From positions 1,717,746 through 1,781,745 of the forward strand of contig NW_003101673.1 in the NCBI RefSeq assembly GCF_000003855.2: a DNA stretch of 64,000 bases, in the 5' to 3' direction. The translations under genes were made by a program, and so were the position numbers. This DNA is from Blastomyces gilchristii SLH14081 (Eukaryota > Ascomycota > Eurotiomycetes > Onygenales > Ajellomycetaceae). Shown here piece after piece: positions 12,465 to 23,866 of the stretch. Below the pieces are notes generated by a model. That model saw only the letters and a list, made by a program, of their open reading frames with translations, did not search any database and had not been told where the DNA came from. How positions within the stretch are numbered: position 1 is the stretch's first letter; every line of letters begins with the position of its first letter.

Positions 12465-12864
12465 GATTAATATAGATCAAATATTCCAAACAAATTCGAT
12501 TTTCTCTTTTAAGGCTGACGTCTCTTTCGCTGATCTTCTTATTTCATGCTCGTTTTGCGGGATTTTGATAAGTTGACGCGGCAAGCATCCGCGGCAGGAA
12601 CCGGCGACCGTAACTATTAATTCAGTAAATAAGTTAAACCTCTTGACATCGAAGCACCACCAGTCAATTTCTTTTTTCTTTTTTTAAGCGGGACAACGAA
12701 GTAGGCTACGATTGAACTCCTTTCCCTTTTACACGAATAAATTCGCAGGAACAAAGTCATACTATACTATTAGTACCCGGCACTATTTGACACGACGCGC
12801 ATTTCGCCTCCCGATATCTCTCTCCAAACGTCCACCCTGGTAGCCCTTCAACGAAAATATTACA
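12465..12864. promoter_or_regulatory. Divergent promoter ELP5 / tri-snRNP 27 kDa gene
   Basis: 400 bp between divergent ATGs. It contains pyrimidine-rich tracts (around 12668-12690) on the snRNP side, common just upstream of fungal start sites. No specific site assigned. Confidence 0.6.
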
Positions 12865-13782
12865 ATGACAATGGTTGAACCTCCAGCCAAACGCGCGAGG
12901 AGGACAGACAGCTCGACCATGTGGGAGATGAATGACTCGAAATCTGTCGCGGGCGACCATGATAGCAATGAGGTAGATGGCGGCATATCCAGACGAGACG
13001 CGGGGTCGACCAGGGACGATATTAAACGGAGCAACGCACTGAGAGATGAGCGTAGACAACGGTCTCGCTCTAGAGATAGGGATGGCCGGAGACGTGACCG
13101 GAGTAGATCGAGAGATCGGAGAGATCGGAGCAGGTCCAGGTCCAGGTCCAGGTCCAGGGAAAGAAGGGATAGGGATAGAGATAGGGATAGGGCTGGGCGG
13201 AGGGATAGAGATAGGAGCGGAAGTAGGGACAGATATACCAGACGGGGTTGGTTCATTTTTTCTCTGTCCTGATGTTCATGCTGAAAATATTGAATATGTG
13301 TACTGATGTTATATGTAGGAGATCATGGGAAATCGGCTCGATACCGCGAACGTGGTCGTGATAGGTCATGGACCCGATCCCTTTCCCCAGCACTCTCACC
13401 TACACGAAATGGTACTACATCGACGCGACCTCGACGGTCACGGTCACCTCCACGGCAGCGGGGCGCGAGAACTGACCGTCGAGATGCTGTCCGGGAATCG
13501 GGGAGGGTGAATGGGACTTCTGAATCGAGACGGCATGGTTCAACAAAGCCCCAGACCCAGCCTATGCCCGACAGCATGGCCATGGATATTGATGGTGCAG
13601 ATGGCGATGAGTTGGACCAGTTGATTCGGAAGACGATGGGGTTCTCGTCATTCCGGACTACTCAGAACACTAAAGTACCTGGAAACAATATCTATGGCGT
13701 GCGCAAGGAGAAGAAGACCCAGTACAGACAGTACATGAACCGGCAAGGAGGATTTAACAGACCATTGAGTCCGACACGCTGA
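12865..13782 (+). CDS. U4/U6.U5 tri-snRNP-associated 27 kDa protein (SNRNP27)
   Basis: Spliceosomal RS-type protein of the tri-snRNP; in animals it influences 5' splice-site fidelity. Exons 12865-13246 and 13319-13782; phase closes, 281 residues. The N-terminal two thirds is an Arg/Ser/Asp repeat region (RSRSRSRSRE, RDRDRDRD) built partly from short DNA repeats near 13135-13215. The conserved domain lies at the extreme C-terminus: ELDQLIRKTMGFSSFRTTQ, KKTQYRQYMNRQGGFNRPLSP, the family signature. A Lys/Arg-rich segment near the start (PPAKRARR) could be a nuclear signal. The intron donor GTTGGT is weak but its use restores the frame, which otherwise stops at 13272. Confidence 0.93.
13135..13215 (+). 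repeat. Short in-frame repeats coding the RS/RD tract
   Basis: Tandem AGGTCC-type hexamers (13136-13158) are followed by imperfect GATAGG/GATAGA hexamers (13168-13215), coding for RS and RD dipeptides inside the snRNP gene. Likely prone to length change. Confidence 0.75.
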
Positions 13783-14286
13783 ACTGGAGCTTCTGTCAAC
13801 TCATTTCCTTCCTTTCTTCTTTGGGGTGATTTTGATCCTCTTTTTATATTTTACGTCTTACAGAGCGTTTCGAGCGAGCTCATACCAATTTTATCCCTTT
13901 GTTTTCCTGCGCTAGGTCCATTTATGTGTTTATCTGAGTAATTGTTCATGCACGTGTACCATCTTGGGTTGGGCGTTGATGGATTGATTCCTGGCATATA
14001 TTTTTCTGTAGCATCTAAACTTGCTTCTGTTCTATTTTCACTCCTTATTTTCGTACCATTGGAGATAACTGTAGGCAAAGACTAGCAACCAAGATTGTAG
14101 ACTCAGGCTTTTATCTCTGGGGGCTGGCTACCCTGGGATTATTATTGTCCACCTGGCTCGTCAACATTCACCAGTTCAAAGTGTCAACTAGTTACAGCTC
14201 CACCTTGAGAAGCAGGGCACACTCTACAGCTTACCACCAATTCTCTTAATAGTTAATAGGCCATCCGAATAACATCCCGCAGTATT
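13783..14286. other. Intergenic, SNRNP27 3' side and FAD oxidoreductase promoter
   Basis: About 500 bp between tandem plus-strand genes. It contains T-rich stretches soon after the stop that suit a 3' UTR. Nothing else recognised. Confidence 0.6.
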
Positions 14287-15695
14287 ATGACAAGCCAGGA
14301 GCGGCATATCGTTGTGATAGGTACTATTAACTTACCGTCCCTCTTCCCCTCAGCTCCCCGCACCCCAATTCTTGGATGAGACTGACTGGCGCGCGGCGAC
14401 CACGACTCAATCGCCCCACGAAACCACAACAAGAATAAACTAACCACGAGTGATATGGCTACTACATAGGCGGAGGGATAATCGGCTGTTCAGCAGCCTA
14501 CTTCCTAACAAGACATCCCTCATACGACCCATCCCGACACAAGATTACAATCCTCGAAGCGACGGAGATCGCAGGTGGCGCCTCTGGCAAGGCAGGTGGA
14601 CTTCTTGCGCTATGGGCTTTTCCGAGCAGCATAGTGCCGCTCAGTTACAGGTTGCACGCTGAGCTGGCACGGGAACATAATGGCAAGGAGCGGTGGGGCT
14701 ATCGGGAGGTGAATTGCGGGCAGCTTGCCGCGCAGGGCCGCCCGTGGACGGTGAACAAGCCTGGTGACAATAACTCTGCGGAAGCTCCGCAAGATCCTGG
14801 TGCAGCGGTTTCGTTGCAAAAAAGGGGTGAGGAGGCGATGAAGGAGTTGAAATCCGCGGGTTTCCCAAGGGATTTGGACTGGTTTGATGCGGAGGCGTTG
14901 AAGAGTTATGAAGAAATGAGCGGCTCTGGGGAGACGGCGCAGGTACACCCGTACCTGTTCACTACCTCCATGGCACAACTGGCGGAAGATAAGGGCGCAA
15001 GGGTTGTTCTTGGCCAGGTCACGAATATTAAGCACTCGAAGGATGCTGTTCAATCTGTGACTTATACGGAGAAGGAAACGGGTGCTTCGCATAGCATCCC
15101 GGCAACGGATGTGGTTATTGCTGCTGGGCCATGGACACGGAACATTTCCCCCCGTGCGCCCATATCCGCCCTACGAGCACACAGTGTCGTTGTCCGTCCT
15201 ACACGGCCCGTATCCGCGTACACGCTATTTACAGAGCTTGCGCTGCCCGCTGGATTCGGGTCTTTGTCGGGTGCGGGGAAAGGGAAAGTACGACCAAGAG
15301 TAGTTTCTCCTGAGATCTATGCTAGACCAGATGATACTGTTTATGCATGTGGCGAGGGAGATACCCTCGTGCCTTTGCCCGACACAACTGCAGACGTCGA
15401 GGTTGACCCGGCCCGGTGCCAGGATATCATCGACTCCATCGGGAGTGTGTCCAAGGCTCTTCGGGAGGGGGATGTAATTACCAGACAAGCCTGCTATCTG
15501 CCGAACGTAGAGATAGCACGCGCTGGTCCATTGATCGGACATGTGGGAATTAAGGGGCTTTTCATGGCCACAGGCCATACCTGTTGGGGGATCCAGAATG
15601 CCCCTGGAACCGGGAAGCTGATAAGCGAGTTTGTGTTTGAGGGAGAGGCGAAGAGTGCCAGTATCGCGAGGCTGGATCCAAGGAAATTTGTGTAA
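14287..15695 (+). CDS. FAD-dependent oxidoreductase, TDA3-like (DAO fold)
   Basis: Member of the D-amino-acid-oxidase-type FAD family closest in pattern to yeast Tda3, an oxidoreductase linked to late-endosome transport; its reaction is not defined. Exons 14287-14320 and 14470-15695; phase closes, 419 residues. The intron splits the Rossmann motif: HIVVIG before it and GGGIIGCSAAYFLTRH after it, restoring GxGxxG. Then come the family block EIAGGASGKAGGLLALWAFP, the substrate-side VHPYLFTTSM, the second FAD-contact strand DVVIAAGPWT, and the C-terminal GLFMATGHTCWGIQNAPGTG. No signal peptide or membrane segment is seen. The start is the first ATG in frame with the motif. Confidence 0.9.
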
Positions 15696-16454
15696 TTTGT
15701 ATCTGTGTGAACGGGTACACTTCCAGTTAGAAATACTTCTGCTACGTGTGTACTGTACATATGGTGCTTTGGATTCCTGTTGTTGAGACGCAAGCTAGCC
15801 ATAACCAGTGATATCTTCGAAGAGTTGTATTCATGTGAGCCTGTTTTTCCTCCATTGGTTTGTTGGGTATGGTCAGGACATCTGATTTTTTTTGAATCTA
15901 TCCATGTGAGGGTAACTATTCATACCGGCACATGTAATGCACCATTTATGAGACGCTTTCATGAGTTTTATCCTTGCTGAAATCCTTCCATGCGATCTTC
16001 TCCACGAGACTAAAATTGTGCAGTAAATATTGGCTACATTCTCACACTTGTTTGGGTAAAATCCTGTAGATTGGTGCTCTTAAGTTATTTGCGGAGGTGG
16101 CCGGGCGCATCAGTTTCTGGCCCGGGGGCTAAGATTTAAGCTTATATGTTAGGCTATATGAAAGACGGCCCACTCTAGAAGGGGCATATCAGAGTTCAAC
16201 GCAGTAAGAAGCTTGTTAATGATGTCTATTCCATCGATTAGGCATGAAATTGTGCATAATAAAGGAAGCGTGAGGGAGCCACAAGGAAAGGAACAAAAAA
16301 ACAAGGTAGCTGTTCACTATGTCGTAAACTTCATTAAACACAGCTACCATTTCCCATTCAGCTGGTGCAACCATTATAACCTCGGAAAATGGATCCAATG
16401 AAAATGTGAATGAAAAAGGATATATTAATAGTAAGGGGGTTGGTCTAAGCTGGT
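15696..16454. other. Convergent intergenic region with a GC hairpin
   Basis: About 760 bp between two converging stops. It includes a short perfect inverted repeat, CCGGGC..GCCCGG with a 13-nt loop, near 16099-16123. No coding signal beyond short frames. Confidence 0.55.
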
Positions 16455-17491
16455 CTATGATAGCGGCAATTGGCCCGGGGGTGCGTTCACCATCTGTATT
16501 CGTCAATGTTAGTCAAGAGTATATGTGATAGACGCGAAGCGGGAATATTCATACCCTATCGAGCACATGGATAGCCCCATTGCCGACAATTATGTTTGCT
16601 TGGACAATTCGAGCACCATTGATAAAGTAGGAGTCTCCCCTAATTTGGACAGTGACATCCTTCCCAGGGCCAGCAAGCGTGCGATATGACTGTCCATCCT
16701 CGAGCATCGAGGTGTACCCCGGGAAATCGATGAGAACATGTTGTTGCATTATTTGTATGAACTCATCAAACTGGTCAGGGGACGGAGGAGCAAAATTTGT
16801 GGGGATTAGAAGGGTGAGGGTTGGCATGCCATTGATCATACTGAGAATGCCGGTACTCTCGAGGAATTCTGTGAAGGGCCCAAATCCTATCTTGGCGATA
16901 GTTGTGGATATGCTTTCGGGCACCGTGAGAAAGCTTTTTTGACACTGTCAGCATGGATTTCGCACTGTTTGCATATTTAGTCGCTCTGTGTGTTTCTTAC
17001 CCATCAATAGCGCGGATCGTTCCCTGGTCAAATGGAATATCGCCCGACACAATGTTAACGCTCTCTTGAAGGCCGCTGGATATCCTTTCGAATAATCCCA
17101 GCAGCGTTGGTTGCCTGATAAAGACTTGACCACGGCCGTTGAGATTCACGTATTGAGGGTTCGTAAAGAATGTTTCGACCACCGTCTCATCAGGTGTTAA
17201 CAAGCCCCGTCTCGCGTTTCCGTTCTCACCGGTGTAGTATTCCGCTGAATCCTTCTGTAAGGCGGCCCTGCGACCCAGGATGCCGTTTGGTTGATCATCA
17301 AAGGCAGCATCTATCGGAGCGAGGATGAAAGCGGAAGATGCAGTCGGATCTAATTCAAATGGAGGATCACTTGCAAGAAAGTCGGCAAATCGAATATGTC
17401 CATTGTCACGAAGAGCCTGCTGCAGCGATTGCGCCAGCACACAGAGAGTCCACAGGCTGAGTGAAAGAAAGGTAGTTCTGAACAACATCAT
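16455..17491 (-). CDS. Secreted protein with two fasciclin (FAS1) domains
   Basis: Extracellular or cell-surface FAS1 protein; such domains mediate adhesion in fungi. Exons 17491-17001, 16933-16555, 16493-16455; phases close, 302 residues. The start MMLFRTTFLSLSLWTLCVLAQS is a clear signal peptide with likely cleavage after AQS. First FAS1 domain about residues 25-165 (ASSAFILAPIDAAFDDQP, NIVSGDIPFDQGTIRAIDG). The second covers residues 165-290 (FLTVPESISTTIAKIGFGPF, TLLIPTNFAPP, QANIIVGNGAIHVLDR). The last exon adds only 12 residues (MVNAPPGQLPLS), and I see no GPI-anchor signal, so it may be soluble or wall-bound. The tiny last exon is the least certain part. Confidence 0.88.
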
Positions 17492-18966
17492 GGCTGGCAG
17501 GGAGATGATCGGGATTATCAGCTTCAAGAAGGAGGTGAATATAAATTCGATTGAAGAAGATATTGGCCCCGACTTATGTATCTTCATCCCGGGGCATGTT
17601 GCCAGAATAAGCCCCTCAGTGCCCGAAGTGATATTCTGTTGTCCATTGGCATGAAAAAGTACAACTGGGGCCTGCAAAAGCCTTGCGTTATAGTTCATTA
17701 TCAAAATATGACCTGCATTAGAGACCGGATAGCTCATAGTTAAACCTCTCTAAGGTTGGCGATCATTCTATCTCAGGAGTAACTATCGTCCTGCTGGATG
17801 CACTGTCGGCCTGAGATGCTGAAAAACGGCTCAGGACGACGGTCTCACACGCACATTTGCTTAAAAAGCGAATTTTCAGCCTGTGATGAGTTTAAGTTTT
17901 CCAAGATAGACACATTTTCAACGAGCAAAAATTAGTCGCTGCTTGTAGTTGCTGGTTTGACCATATTTTTTTTTTTTTTTTGTGGAGGAATGATGTGGAT
18001 TGGCTGAAAGGTTGAGCAAGGGCAGATGAATTCTTCCGGTTATTTACATCACCTTCCACTCACTCATATTTATCTTCTGCAGATCTGCCATTTGAAGCGA
18101 ATCTTCACCTGCACGCAAAAATGGGGCACTGAAAAATGCGTGAGCTGTCACTCTGTGTATGGCTATGTTTGAATGGCAGAAGTTCTGACATCCATGACCA
18201 GAAAGCTGTAACGAAGACAAAAATTGTGCCAACGAGATTTTGTTGACAAAGTTATTAGTTATATTTAACTCAAGTTTTAGTTGACTTGCTTGAAGCACTA
18301 TCGCTGAATTTATGGCAGCAGTCGTCTTCCACGACCTTCGTCGATTCGCTGTGTTCGCACTATTTCCCCTCAAGCCCTCCTCCTCCCGTCTCGAGGGTTG
18401 GTGATCTTTTGCAGAGTTTTTCATTGTGTTTACCGGTAACTTATCAAATAAAGGTAAATCCAGCAAGAGTACTGGAAAACGAGAACCCATGCATGTTCTC
18501 CCCCGCGTGTCACACCAGGCAGCGGTCATGTTTTCAAGCTTTAACCCCATCAATATTCCTATTGATGAAAAGCTACATATGCCGTTCCGATTTCTTCTGA
18601 CTGCTTACCGTGATTGCTTGGATCGGCACCACTCGACTACGGCATCGACACAGCAAGGGATTGATATTCCTACTAGAGTCAATGATTTGTTGTTTCCTGC
18701 ACCCGTTCGACGCTCATGATGGAGGAGAAGCCTTGACTTTTTGAGGCTTAATATCACCCAACTCTGCCCTTGGATCCGTTTTTAATTTTGATGAAGCCGT
18801 GAGAGGATGCTTACGCTGCAATTTCCGAAAAGCGGCCGGCGAGAAGGCTAATAATATACGTCTTTGATATTTCTGGTGCATCTTGCGTGTTTTATGCCCT
18901 TCTCTCCATACCAACGCTTCATGCTTGACTGTCCCTCCTCAATATCGGCGTGTATCTCCAGAGAGT
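17492..18966. other. Long intergenic region without a supported gene
   Basis: About 1.5 kb between two divergent genes. Open frames of up to about 170 codons occur on both strands and overlap each other, with no domain, no splice pattern and mixed composition, so I do not call a gene. A poly-T run lies at about 17966-17981. The right end must hold the promoter of the membrane protein at 18967. Confidence 0.55.
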
Positions 18967-21216
18967 ATGGACCTTAACGGCCACTTCGGACATGGTAAGA
19001 ATAACAATACTTCATCCGATATACCGAAATCGCTGAGCGAAACCGGGGGAGAAGAGAATGCGCCAGATGCGAGCCGAGAGGATGTCCAGACTCGAACACC
19101 TTGGTACAAATCCACTACCCTGCACAACGTGATTTTCGATATTTTCTGTTTCGCATGGCTGGTGCCGATTATCGCCTCGCTCTGGTTAAATTTCACGGAG
19201 TATGTTATCGGAGCAAGCGTTTCCTGTGCTATCCCGGGCTACAAAGATCACTGCAATCTTTGGCGGAATCTCCAAGAACATACCGTTGCATTGGACAACA
19301 AGGATCATGAGGTGTTGGGATTCTTACAGCTGGTTGCCAAAGCTCTTGAGGTCTGGTTCACAGTTTGTGCCGGCAGCCTTGTCTTGGATTTCTCGATGCT
19401 GCTACTCCGGCGCCGTGGCCTTCCAGTGGGCTATTTCCTGACGTACATGGAATTTGCCAATGTCATGAGCCCTTTCAGTTTTACGTTCTGGAAATCGATT
19501 AGAACTCCTAAGAACCTGGCTTCATCTGTCTCTCATCGAAAATCAAAAGCTTCTCTTTGGTTTTTCGCTTTCCTGGCTCTACTCCTTTGCATAACGTGCA
19601 ATCTGATGGGGCCTGCAGTTGCGGTCCTCGTTATCCCTTCCCTTGGGTGGGCAGAAGTCAACTCACCTATGGAGGGGGCTTTCGGGGTGATGCTTGCATC
19701 TGATCCTCCAAAACGTATTAGCAACCTCCGCAGCTGTGAAGAGGCGGCCTTGATAGCAGGTAATTTTACTTGCACTGATTACTATTCTTCAAGTGTGGAC
19801 GAAATGTCGGCGGGATTGCAATGGCGCCGCTCACTCTGGGATAATGGTTCTACAGTGCTGGAACCGATCCTCGCGGATGGTAATGTGGCCTTCTCCTATA
19901 ATTCGTCGACATGGGGAGACATCCACCATGTATGGGTGCCAAGTCGACAGATCCTGCGAGAGATGAGTCTTGATTACATGGAGATTTTTAATTCAAAATC
20001 CAAAAATACCTTTGAGGAGGCGAAACGTGCTCTGCCCGATCGCGATCTTGATTTTGATCTCTTCAATTACTATCGGAATACCCTGGACATTGAAGTGCAC
20101 CGTGAAGGCCCTAGCCTTGGAACCAAGGGCTTTTGCACCACAGCTAGTATCATCGACATAGAACTATCCAGTACCAAGTCGGTCCATTGCTATAATACAA
20201 CTTCCCGGAGCCAACCCGGTTATTATTATGAGTGCATCCGCCTTGGATCTCCTTGGAAGGACGCTAGAGTTGCCCATTCAAACTTTTCAATCCGAGAAAC
20301 AGACACAACATCAGGTAGAAACATTTCTGTGAATATGTATTCAGTGGGGAGGTCCTTTGGAATCCCTCCAGAGAAGGAGCACTGTATTGTGGATCGTGAA
20401 ATCAGTGATAGCTGTGACTGGGATCGAATATCGTCCCTTATTGTTCGAAACCCAAGACAAGCAGCTCTCCACTTGAATATACAATTTGTTGAATATACCC
20501 CTACAAACATGGTCACGCCAAACTCTACCGTAGTGTGTCAAACAAATTCCCACCTTACGTTCCCTTCCTATACAATGACGCTAACGCCCCTGGAAATCAA
20601 CAACACCATCGTCAAACTGGTTGTTCCCCAAGGCAAACCGCCAAAGAGCATATTCCTGCACTCTGACTGGATGCTTGCCGCTTGGTCAGTGTCAAGATCC
20701 GGCACAGTGGATGGCAATCGCCTCGCAGCATCCAATTTGGTAGCCAGTGTCAAATCCCTCGCTAGCATTCCTCTACCTGAGACACGCGAGGATATCCCAC
20801 CCTTCAGAAAGGCTACGAATGTTGTCTTGGACCAGCATAGGCTCATTTACAACCATGCTCTGTCTCTCATTGGCCATACACTAGTCAATGCCACTGAGCT
20901 GGGAGAGTCCGGCACCTATATGGAGCGACATCCTCAACTCACCTCGCTTAAAAAGTTCCGTGTCTGGGGGTATGGAACCGATTCTCAATCAAGTAAACTA
21001 GGCGTGGCAATGGCCATAGTTGGATGCATCTTTGTTTTGGGCCGGACATTGGCCAGGCCGTTATTTATGCATTCTCGACCTTCAACGCTTGATATCGTCA
21101 TCGCAGCTTTGAGATACAGTGGTGGATTTGGTGAGTCCGCCGGAACTTCGAGCGATGAGAACGTCAGGTTTCGCCGTGATACCAATGCTGAAGATTTGAC
21201 TTTTGTTCTCCGGTGA
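18967..21216 (+). CDS. Large fungal membrane protein of unknown function
   Basis: Single open frame, 749 residues from the ATG at 18967; an in-frame ATG at 18883 would add 28 residues but gives a less typical N-terminus. I do not recognise the function. Likely membrane segments are at residues about 55-75 (FDIFCFAWLVPIIASLWLNF), 128-148 (VWFTVCAGSLVLDFSMLLL), 196-224 (LWFFAFLALLLCITCNL and onward) and near 675-697 (GVAMAIVGCIFVLGRTL). Between the third and last lies a region of some 450 residues with many N-glycosylation sequons (NFT, NGS, NSS, NTT, NIS, NST, NNT, NAT) and scattered cysteines, so it probably faces the lumen or outside. This architecture is common among uncharacterised Pezizomycotina proteins. 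It is the last host gene before the repeat block. Confidence 0.8.
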   Translation: MDLNGHFGHGKNNNTSSDIPKSLSETGGEENAPDASREDVQTRTPWYKSTTLHNVIFDIFCFAWLVPIIASLWLNFTEYVIGASVSCAIPGYKDHCNLWRNLQEHTVALDNKDHEVLGFLQLVAKALEVWFTVCAGSLVLDFSMLLLRRRGLPVGYFLTYMEFANVMSPFSFTFWKSIRTPKNLASSVSHRKSKASLWFFAFLALLLCITCNLMGPAVAVLVIPSLGWAEVNSPMEGAFGVMLASDPPKRISNLRSCEEAALIAGNFTCTDYYSSSVDEMSAGLQWRRSLWDNGSTVLEPILADGNVAFSYNSSTWGDIHHVWVPSRQILREMSLDYMEIFNSKSKNTFEEAKRALPDRDLDFDLFNYYRNTLDIEVHREGPSLGTKGFCTTASIIDIELSSTKSVHCYNTTSRSQPGYYYECIRLGSPWKDARVAHSNFSIRETDTTSGRNISVNMYSVGRSFGIPPEKEHCIVDREISDSCDWDRISSLIVRNPRQAALHLNIQFVEYTPTNMVTPNSTVVCQTNSHLTFPSYTMTLTPLEINNTIVKLVVPQGKPPKSIFLHSDWMLAAWSVSRSGTVDGNRLAASNLVASVKSLASIPLPETREDIPPFRKATNVVLDQHRLIYNHALSLIGHTLVNATELGESGTYMERHPQLTSLKKFRVWGYGTDSQSSKLGVAMAIVGCIFVLGRTLARPLFMHSRPSTLDIVIAALRYSGGFGESAGTSSDENVRFRRDTNAEDLTFVLR

Positions 21217-21923
21217 TATATGAACAATATTGGAAAGGTGGATTGTTCGGCTTTTTGTCTTCACTCTCCATTTTGATATCATTTATTTTACCCCTATTAT
21301 TTCCCTCCGCCTCGTTATATTGGTTCTACTGTTTAATTTAAAACCTTCCGCTTTCATTTTTACTATTTTATTTTTCTTTTCATTCTCATTTTCTTTTCAT
21401 TCTTCTATTAAACTTCTTCTAGTGTGATACGACTATTAATGTCCAACAAAACGTGTAGGGAGTTATACTTATAAACTGAAAAGAAACTTTCTTGAGCTGT
21501 GATCACTTAAGGCCAGCTACTGAATCACAATCTATAAAAGCTTTTATAAGTTTATCTTTGAAATTGACTCATAAGTCAGACTGTGTGATATGAAAGATAA
21601 AGAAGCTGTCATCTACACAATAACAGATCTCTACTATACTGAAGTCAAGAATTAACTGAATTATCTAGAGAATAATCATGAGAGATCTCACTAATCAGTT
21701 CTCAAGACCTATTTAGAGAATAAGTTAAGAAACTCTGTAAGCTGAATAGAGAACATCTGAATTATAATCAGTAATAATAGAAAAAGAGATAAGAAATCTG
21801 ATAAAGACTACTTACAGTGCTTTATAAAATTATAATATGAATTAAGATCTATAGAAACAGAGCTCTGAAATAAGACCTGAATAATAATATTTATAAAGAG
21901 ACTGAATAAAAATATGTAGAATA
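21217..21923. other. Transition from host DNA to AT-rich repeat block
   Basis: 21217-21430 is T-rich 3' flank of the membrane protein gene. From about 21470 the composition changes sharply to CpG-poor, AT-rich DNA. 21480-21923 does not match the hAT copies further right and no protein family was recognised; it may be another decayed element or the remnant of a deletion junction. Confidence 0.5.
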
Positions 21924-23022
21924 GTCATTTCTTGAAGAGTTTATAAATCTTTAATAGAAGTGAAAGAAGTGAAAGAAGTGAATTCAGAAGATATAATAAA
22001 GATTTAAGAAAAATAATAATTATTTTTAATAAAGATAATAACTGATTACTGATATATATAAGAAGAATTATTATAAGAGAAAATAATCTTCTTTCTTAGC
22101 TTAGTTATAATTTTAGTACTAACTCAGATTGAATATTATTAATATATAAAAGTAAATAAATAATCTTGATTAATCTCTATCATATTTCTTGAAATATATT
22201 AATATTGTGAAAGAGAGTGTTATTAAATTACATTATCAGATAATATTATTAAAAATATATTAATATTATAAATATCAATATTGAAAAAATATTAATACTT
22301 ATACATTATAATGATTTATAAATCATGATAGTTAAATATATATATATATATTATTTCTGATATTGATTACAACTTGTATAATAATTTTTGAAAACTTAAA
22401 ATTAATTTCAATTATTAAAAATTATGAACTTATAACTAATTAATATAAAAAGAAAAAAACTTTTTCTACTTTTTCTACTTATTATCTTTCTTCTCTTTCT
22501 TATTCTTCTTATTATTCTTTGTAATTTACTTCTTATTCTTATTCTTCTTCTTCTTCTTCTTATCTGAGATGATAATCATCTTAAAATCTCTCTCTACTAT
22601 CTTTTCAGAGAAGAGTTCTCACTGCTTTCTCTCAGTCAGATTAATCTGTGTCTCAAAATCTCACATTTTCTGATCTGCTGTCTCAGGTTTCACTTCAGTG
22701 ATAAGCAGATTAATATACTTAGAGAGTAGAGCTATCTTCTCAATATTCTGAATTATAAAGTGTATTTAAGATCTGAATAAGATCTTAATTCTCTTCTTCT
22801 CTATCAGCTTCTGTTAATTAATTAGTAAATAGAAGTATTATTAAAAATTATTATCTTTTAATAAATAAAAAACTTATTAGTTTTAACTTCTTTATCTCTT
22901 ACTTTAATACTCTCTTAATCTTCTTCTACTATTACTTATTTATAGTAATACTCTTCTTCTCTCTTTCTCTCTTTATCTTAATCTTAAATCATTCTCAGAA
23001 CTTCTTCTGATCTTACTACTAT

Positions 23023-23528
23023 TAGACTGACCGTGTGACCGTGTCTGAAACCAGAACCAGATTTTTTAATAGTCTCATTATCAATTCAACTGATTTCATT
23101 ACACAGTTTTAACATTAGATAGTGATCTTATACTGTCTCAGTGAGACTTACTGTCTACTCTTATCACATTTTTCAAATGAGATCATGATTTTCACTTCTT
23201 AATTTAAATTATTTTTATTGCTTTAAATGACTTTAAATCTCATTTAAGTGTTATCAAAAAGTGTTACTTTTTAAAAAATTAAAAATAGTCTAAAAAAAAC
23301 CTTAAAATGTCTAAAAATAGTAACTTTATGCCAAGAATGAGATTAAATGAGATCAAATGAAACCACTTTCTCATTTTTTTCAAGTCATGGTTTCATTTTA
23401 AGATCTGATATATAGTCACTTTACATGTTTTTTTAATAGCCAGTCCCAGCGGGATTCACGCCAAGAAATGTATGAGACCAGATCAAATGAGATTAAATGT
23501 GAAATTCATGGTCTCAGCGGTCAGTCTA
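23023..23528 (+). mobile_element. MITE-1, non-autonomous hAT (506 bp)
   Basis: Terminal inverted repeats TAGACTGACC / GGTCAGTCTA and an 8-bp target duplication ACTACTAT at 23015-23022 and 23529-23536. No coding capacity. The first ~30 bp and last ~75 bp match the full hAT copies; the middle is unrelated to their coding parts and is shared with MITE-2 and MITE-3. Confidence 0.92.
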
Positions 23529-23671
23529 ACTACTATTATATCAGACTCTTCATTATCTTCTTTTTCAATCTCTTATAGATAGTATTATTCACATTATTTC
23601 TATACTTAGTCTAAATCTATTAAAAGTATTACTTAAAATTATTATCATTCTACTCTCTTACAGAGTCTCTT

Positions 23672-23847
23672 TGTAATTCAAAGGTTGCTTAAGCCAGCAA
23701 ACGATTACAGGCGTACGCCGGCTTCTTATATATTGTAATATCATATGCTAAATTAATTAGTGGCCGCTATGGCCCCCTTTACATTCGTACGCTAGTTCGG
23801 AAGCGGCCGCGTTATTATCCGACAGTCGTACGTTCTTCCAAACCACA
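23672..23847 (-). repeat. Gypsy-1 3' LTR (176 bp)
   Basis: Starts TGTAATTCAAAGG and ends CCAAACCACA on the plus strand. It differs from the right LTR at about eight positions, mostly CpG-to-TpG/CpA changes. Keeps several intact CGTACG motifs and a GCGGCCGC stretch, unlike the element interior. Confidence 0.93.
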
Positions 23848-23860
23848 TCCTCCCCCACCA
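23848..23860 (-). other. Gypsy-1 polypurine tract
   Basis: Read on the minus strand, TGGTGGGGGAGGA directly precedes the TGTGG start of the 3' LTR; this is the expected plus-strand priming site of an LTR retrotransposon. Confidence 0.8.
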
Positions 23861-23866
23861 GATTCG

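Noticed and set aside
13046..13306. Gly/Pro-rich frame and antisense Leu/Ser frame over the snRNP gene
   Set aside because: Alternate-frame shadows of the RS/RD repeats; the SNRNP27 frame carries the conserved C-terminal signature.
18044..18553. Minus-strand 169-codon frame as a gene
   Set aside because: Low-complexity mixture, overlapping frames on the other strand, no domain, no splice support.
1..21216. Secondary-metabolite gene cluster (SDR, FAD enzyme, membrane protein nearby)
   Set aside because: No backbone enzyme, cluster regulator or P450 is present, and the neighbours are conserved housekeeping genes.
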